Position numbers and translations under genes: made by a program. The notes beneath the pieces were generated by a model. It did not search any database. It had not been told where the DNA came from and worked only from the letters and a program-made list of their open reading frames with translations. DNA of 57,437 nt from Chitinophagaceae bacterium. GTDB taxonomy: Bacteria; Bacteroidota; Bacteroidia; Chitinophagales; Chitinophagaceae. Position 1 is the first letter of the stretch, and each line of letters starts with the position of its first letter. Below are positions 53,901-57,437 of this stretch, piece after piece. The stretch is from contig JAHBTL010000044.1 in NCBI GenBank assembly GCA_019638615.1, positions 1-57,437 on the forward strand, written 5' to 3'.

Positions 53901-55200
53901 GATGCACAACAATGGTATCTCTTGCCTCACACCCGTTTTTAACCACTGAAACCCAATAAGTGCCAGAGTAGGGAGTAGAAGCTGTGGGGTTATTGGTAGG
54001 ACCGCCGAAGCCATCCACTGTGCCTCCCCAGGTAATGCTGGTGGCCCCGGTTACACCGGTATTAAATGTTACTATGCCGCCACAGGTTTCCCGGTCTGGT
54101 CCCAGGTCTACAGTGAACGCGGGGTTTACTGTAATATTTATACTTGCAACCGCATCAATGCCACACCTGGTTTTGGTTACGGTATAGGTAGTGGTAGAGG
54201 TTGGGGTAGCTACCGGGTTGTAAATATTGGGATTGCTCAGCCCGGCTGCAGGCGACCAGCTATAAGTAACTCCTGCTTCGTATCCCGCGTCTAACTGAAC
54301 ACTGTTGCCGGCGCAAATGGTTCTGTCTTCACCAAGATCGGGTGCAGCAGGACCGGAAGCAAAGGTTATGGTAATGGGTATCGTAATACCACCACCATCC
54401 CCTGTATTGGGATCTGAAACATTTAATTCAACGTCATAATCACCTTCTTCCGTAAAAGTATGAACGGGATTTTCAACATCGTACCAATCATAACTCGACG
54501 GACCATATATACTCCATGAATAATCAAGCGGATTGCCGTTACAATGTTTGGACAGGTTGTTAAACTGTACCTCCATGTTACCGCAGTTATTTAATACCGT
54601 ATACGTAAAATTTACAGCCAGCGCGGCGGTCACAATAATATTTACTTCATCTCTTGCCGTACAGGTTCCATTGCCTACTTCTACCCAATAGGTGCCGGTA
54701 GTGTTTACGTACCGGGAAGGATCCCCATTGCTGGAGGGATCATCCCATGTATAAGTTACTCCTCCGGGCACATTGGCCTGAAGCAAATAGCCTAAGCCCA
54801 GGGCTCCTGCGCAAAGTGTGGTATCCGGTCCTAAATCGGGAGTAAATTTTTCAAATGTTTTTATATACTTGGATTCGATTTTCGTACTCGTAGCGCCTCC
54901 CTGCGTGAGAATAGTAAGCACTACAGTAAAAGAGTCTTGCGAGTAATAAGTATGCTGGGGAGTGGGATTTGTATTGGTAATAACAGTGCCATCGCCAAAG
55001 TTCCATGTATAACTCACGATAGGGTCTCCCCCATCGCTTGTGGAAGTGCTGGTAAATTGCACGGCCAAAGGCGCACAGCCTGTGGTAACAGAGGCGGTGA
55101 AACCTGCAACCGCCGCAAGCGCATTTTTTTCTTTACCATCCGCAAATGAATTGATATACATCAACAAACTCACGGTCAGAAACAGTATAATTCTCTTCAT
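50935..55200 (-). CDS. Giant secreted PKD-repeat protein with T9SS sorting domain
   Basis: A 1421-residue surface or secreted protein. A signal peptide (1-20) is followed by four PKD domains, recognised by YTWNFGDGTVITN, VENPVHTFTEEGDYDVELNV, YIWDFGDGTVV and FTWDFGDGTVV. About twelve modules of 75-80 residues are of the type VNLGNDTTVCSGGSLTLDAGNAGATYLWSTGETAQTI, and the C-terminal type 9 secretion sorting domain (from KVTPNPGNG, about 1346) ends KRVIIPVITQ. The pattern is that of gliding or adhesion proteins carried by the Por system. Module copies differ by a few residues, so the array has probably grown by duplication. No partner genes are adjacent. The exact role (adhesin or filament) is not readable. 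Confidence 0.85.
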   Translation of the reverse strand: MKRIILFLTVSLLMYINSFADGKEKNALAAVAGFTASVTTGCAPLAVQFTSTSTSDGGDPIVSYTWNFGDGTVITNTNPTPQHTYYSQDSFTVVLTILTQGGATSTKIESKYIKTFEKFTPDLGPDTTLCAGALGLGYLLQANVPGGVTYTWDDPSSNGDPSRYVNTTGTYWVEVGNGTCTARDEVNIIVTAALAVNFTYTVLNNCGNMEVQFNNLSKHCNGNPLDYSWSIYGPSSYDWYDVENPVHTFTEEGDYDVELNVSDPNTGDGGGITIPITITFASGPAAPDLGEDRTICAGNSVQLDAGYEAGVTYSWSPAAGLSNPNIYNPVATPTSTTTYTVTKTRCGIDAVASINITVNPAFTVDLGPDRETCGGIVTFNTGVTGATSITWGGTVDGFGGPTNNPTASTPYSGTYWVSVVKNGCEARDTIVVHPKPAVHAEFSYAQTTSCGPYSVKFTDMSAINCGSLDKYIWDFGDGTVVTYDPPTNAQKNPTHDYAATGSYTAKLIVTTNSAKSDTFSVVINVTGGGPSVDLGPDRTICSGGTTTLDAGNTGATYLWSTGEITQTIDVTTSGVYHVTVTNGACSDRDTIAVTVNAGPVVVNLGPDRNICTGTGTVLDAGNEGSTYLWSTGETTRTISVSTGGNYSVIVGDGSCSGSDDINITVSGTPPVVNLGADRSICTGGSATLDAGNTGSTYLWNTGATTQTINVTTAGTYSVTVTNGACTADDEINITVNTSTLSVNLGNDTTVCSGGSLTLDAGNAGATYLWSTGETAQTIVASSTNSYWVEVSNGSCFDRDTINVTINTTPLVVDLGPDDEIACGVYTLNTGISGASSIIWESNPVIAELEGYNTAIPPRSSILIKDPATYWVTVVKDGCTARDTIVISARQQVNANFVYSQTTNCPPYSVKFTSDGYTTFACGTRRNFTWDFGDGTVVTYAYPPAAGALQRNPVHDYAAAGTYNVTLIVTNSNNKADTVTIPVTVTGSGIDINLGNDTTLCNGTSMILDAGAHPGATYSWSTGETSQTIEVTAPGSYSVTVSNGICTDVDNIVISYSSDLTVHLGNDTTVCTGGNLILDAGHPGASYLWSTGETSRTIQPDLSEGQTTYTVAVTQGGCSGNGEIDVNVISTIPVSLGNDTTICSGSSLVLDAGYPGATYTWTTGAVSQTINALTAGTYGVTVNHNGCTGSDELELTVMEVPTTVNLGNDTTVCSSSALVLDAGNPGAGYLWSTGATTQTIAVSASGTYHVTVSGCGADIYDEIVVIMGSAPTPSITQQGNELVSANADTYQWYKGGVLISGATNKKYKPRGYGTYTVRVTSGSSGCIGEASYFFVPAGDIYIGDIRVKVTPNPGNGLAKLILSKLPSKPIKVTVYDRIGRRVLVNTIVNTVNDLNLMPFAKGEYFVELAADDKRVIIPVITQ

Positions 55201-55351
55201 AGGAGTTATTATAGTTATTCGAGGATATAGACAACAGGGTGTATAACGTATAACAGATTTTTAAATTGTTGCAAACCACGCTATTAAAAAAAAATTCATG
55301 GATACTTTGATACACACTAACTTGTAGCGCTTAAATTAACCTGTTTCAGAT

Positions 55352-57298
55352 TTGATTTCACAGCACACGATACAGCAGATTTTGTCGAGGATAGACGTGG
55401 TAGATATTGTTGGCAGCTTTGTAAAATTGAAGAAAAGAGGAACCAACTACCTGGGGCTTTGTCCTTTTCACAACGAAAAAACACCTTCCTTTACCGTTTC
55501 TCCCGTAAAAGAAATTTATAAGTGTTTTGGCTGCGGCCGCAGCGGCAACAGCATCAGCTTTTTAATGGAGCATGAAAAATACAGTTATGCGGAAGCGCTG
55601 CGCTGGCTGGCCAACAGGTACAATGTAGAGGTGGAAGAAACAGAAACCAGCCCGGCCTATAAAGAAGCGCAACAGAAAGCCGATAGTCTCTATATCATCA
55701 ACAGTTTTGCTCAGAAATATTTTTCGGATCTGCTGCTTAACAGTGAAGAAGGCAGGGACATAGCGCTTAGCTATTTAAAGGAACGTGGCTTTAACGACAC
55801 CATCATAGAAAAATTTCAACTGGGCTATTGCAGCCAGCAACGGGAGGCTTTTGCCAAAGCTGCGGTAGCCGCACAATACAATACGGAATTTTTACTGAAA
55901 TCGGGACTGGTTGTCAACAGGGATGAACAACTGGTGGACAATTACCGGGGCAGGATCATTTTCCCGGTTCACAATCAAACAGGTAAAATTATCGGCTTTG
56001 GCGCCCGTATTATAGGCAAAAATGACCGTGCGCCCAAATACATCAACACACCCGAAAATGAAATTTACATTAAAAGCAAAATACTGTATGGCTCCTATTT
56101 TGCAAGACAGGCAATAGACAGGGCGGACGAGTGTCTTTTAGTAGAGGGTTATACAGACGTTATATCGCTGCACCAGGCCGGTATAGAAAATGTAGTTGCC
56201 AGCGGGGGCACTTCTTTAACGTCTGACCAGTTACGCCTCGTAAAAAAATATACCAATAATCTCACGATTATCTATGATGGCGACTCCGCCGGCATTAAAG
56301 CTGCCCTGCGTGGACTGGACCTGGCATTAGAAGAAGGATTGAATGTTCAATTGGTATTGATACCGGACAATGAAGACCCCGACAGCTATGTGAACAAAGT
56401 AGGCAAAGAGGTTTTCAGGGACTTCATAGCCCAAAACAAAAAAGACTTTGTATTGTTTCAACTGGAAGTATCACTGAAAGACGCTGGCAGCGATTCCAAC
56501 AAAAAATCGGCTGTTGTAAACCGTATTGCTGAAACAATATCAAAGCTTAATAAAACAGAAGATTTTACCAAACAGCAGGACTATATAAGGCAATGCGCCG
56601 GGTTGCTCCATATTGATGAAGCCGGTTTAAATGCATTGGTGAACAAGTTCATACGCGAGCGCGTAACGAAACAGGAGAACAAGGCACAGGCAGCAGAGGC
56701 AAATGCACAGTCAGAAAATGAAAAAGTGATCCCTGACCTTGCGGATGATGAAACGTTCAGCTTATTGAATAAAGATGAGCTGGTAGAACGGAACATTACA
56801 AGAGCCCTGCTTGAATTTGGCGCTTACGAATGGAACGAGCAGCAAAAAGTATATGACTTTATTTTTGGAGAGCTTGAAGAAAACGGACTGGATGAACTGA
56901 TTGATAACAAACAGATGCTGCGGATCATTGAAACCTACAAAACATGGGTTCAGAACGGTATAGACCCTTCGCCCAAGAATTTTTTATACCACGAAGACAT
57001 TGAGCTGAGCACGCTGGCAGTGGGCTTGATGGATACCCAATATGAACTGAGCCATAACTGGAAGGAACATTATGACGGACCGATGCCTACCCGCGAAGAG
57101 TTGTACAAAGAAGAAGTAGCCTCCACCTTAAATTACCTCAAGCTCAGGAAAATTAAGCGTTTGATCGATGAGAACCAACGCGATCTTGAGAAGATCCATT
57201 CGCCTGAAGAGCAGCTTACTTTGTTACAAACGCACCAGCATCTTAAACAGCTGGAAATAGAGCTCATTCGCAATAATGGTACGGTTATATTCAGGTAA
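55352..57298 (+). CDS. dnaG: DNA primase DnaG, TTG start
   Basis: A 648-residue primase that makes RNA primers at the replication fork with DnaB. The N-terminal CHC2 zinc domain uses C37, H40, C58 and C61 (CPFHNEKTPSF, YKCFGCG). The core has FGARIIG and APKYINTPEN, then the Toprim ECLLVEGYTDVISL with catalytic E near 261 and IIYDGDSAG. The C-terminal helical DnaB-binding part is at about 480-648. The first codon is TTG at 55352 (ISQHTIQQILSRIDVVDIV), exactly where homologues start with MISQ; no in-frame ATG precedes it. TTG initiation is inferred. Confidence 0.93.
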   Translation: MISQHTIQQILSRIDVVDIVGSFVKLKKRGTNYLGLCPFHNEKTPSFTVSPVKEIYKCFGCGRSGNSISFLMEHEKYSYAEALRWLANRYNVEVEETETSPAYKEAQQKADSLYIINSFAQKYFSDLLLNSEEGRDIALSYLKERGFNDTIIEKFQLGYCSQQREAFAKAAVAAQYNTEFLLKSGLVVNRDEQLVDNYRGRIIFPVHNQTGKIIGFGARIIGKNDRAPKYINTPENEIYIKSKILYGSYFARQAIDRADECLLVEGYTDVISLHQAGIENVVASGGTSLTSDQLRLVKKYTNNLTIIYDGDSAGIKAALRGLDLALEEGLNVQLVLIPDNEDPDSYVNKVGKEVFRDFIAQNKKDFVLFQLEVSLKDAGSDSNKKSAVVNRIAETISKLNKTEDFTKQQDYIRQCAGLLHIDEAGLNALVNKFIRERVTKQENKAQAAEANAQSENEKVIPDLADDETFSLLNKDELVERNITRALLEFGAYEWNEQQKVYDFIFGELEENGLDELIDNKQMLRIIETYKTWVQNGIDPSPKNFLYHEDIELSTLAVGLMDTQYELSHNWKEHYDGPMPTREELYKEEVASTLNYLKLRKIKRLIDENQRDLEKIHSPEEQLTLLQTHQHLKQLEIELIRNNGTVIFR

Positions 57299-57437
57299 CG
57301 TAAGGTATAAGGTGTGGGGTTGCCGGCTATGGGCTTTGAGCGTAAGGAGTAAGGTTGTGATCTGTACTGAAATCGGTCACTGCGAGTTACTAATTAGGCG
57401 GCGCCTCCATCATTGCGCCGTGACAGGTTGCATTTGT
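57299..57437. repeat. Intergenic phrase repeats at the right edge
   Basis: GTAAGGTATAAGGTGTGGGGTTGCCGGC and GCGTAAGGAGTAAGGTTGTG are short tandem-like variants of the phrase family seen elsewhere. No coding frame is supported before the window ends. Confidence 0.4.

Noticed and set aside
50935-55200. Regular spaced DNA repeats suggesting a CRISPR array
   Set aside because: The repeats are protein modules of about 230 bp in one open frame; units are too long and unequal.

Overview
The window looks like chromosome from a Bacteroidota bacterium, most likely Chitinophagaceae. This is inferred from gene content: a FecR/SusC/SusD cluster, a type 9 secretion sorting tail, Reg_prop histidine kinase, DUF5672 and GSCFA proteins, an EF-G2-type elongation factor and a NagB/PIG-L fusion. 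Promoters of the Bacteroidota type (TAnnTTTG at -7) fit this. No phage, plasmid, intact IS or CRISPR array was seen.

Layout. 1-6630 is mostly housekeeping: the tail of an unknown gene, rocD, two thioredoxin-fold proteins, ubiX, dprA and guaB. 6940-18773 plus the block up to 23684 is an outer-membrane uptake and sensing region: an orphan FecR anti-sigma factor, SusC/SusD, a multidomain purple-acid-type phosphatase, a secreted propeller-toroid protein, a Reg_prop histidine kinase with its LuxR-type regulator, and two tandem lipoprotein paralogues. 24045-26434 is a divergent LacI/AraC pair with two palindromic LacI-type operator candidates. 26468-32605 is a glycan assembly and export block: four glycosyltransferase-like proteins and an MsbA-type ABC exporter. 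32636-41496 mixes single genes (ElyC-like, S10 carboxypeptidase, small membrane proteins, aspS, HMG-CoA-lyase-like, GSCFA). A tRNA-Arg(ACG) lies at 41596-41669 beside a decayed copy of its anticodon arm. 41926-44665 carries nagB-PIG-L and ftsE. 44783-47882 is a BlaI repressor with an unusual M56 sensor protease. 48126-57298 holds an EF-G2-like factor, a coiled-coil protein, a giant PKD/T9SS adhesin-like protein and dnaG.

The strongest candidate for an undescribed system is the BlaI plus M56 pair. The M56 protein has BlaR1-like membrane protease architecture, but where a penicillin-binding sensor would sit it carries a complete N-acetylmuramoyl-L-alanine amidase domain, then plug-like segments and a TonB C-terminal domain. 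A perfect 18-bp palindrome sits inside the blaI promoter.

The second unusual theme is small repeated DNA. A CCTGCCGG-type palindrome is inserted in frame in aspS (seven residues) and in the histidine kinase (six residues), and is also found between genes. Separately, several intergenic spaces are built from the same short degenerate phrases in both orientations. Functions come from motifs read by eye; no database search was possible.
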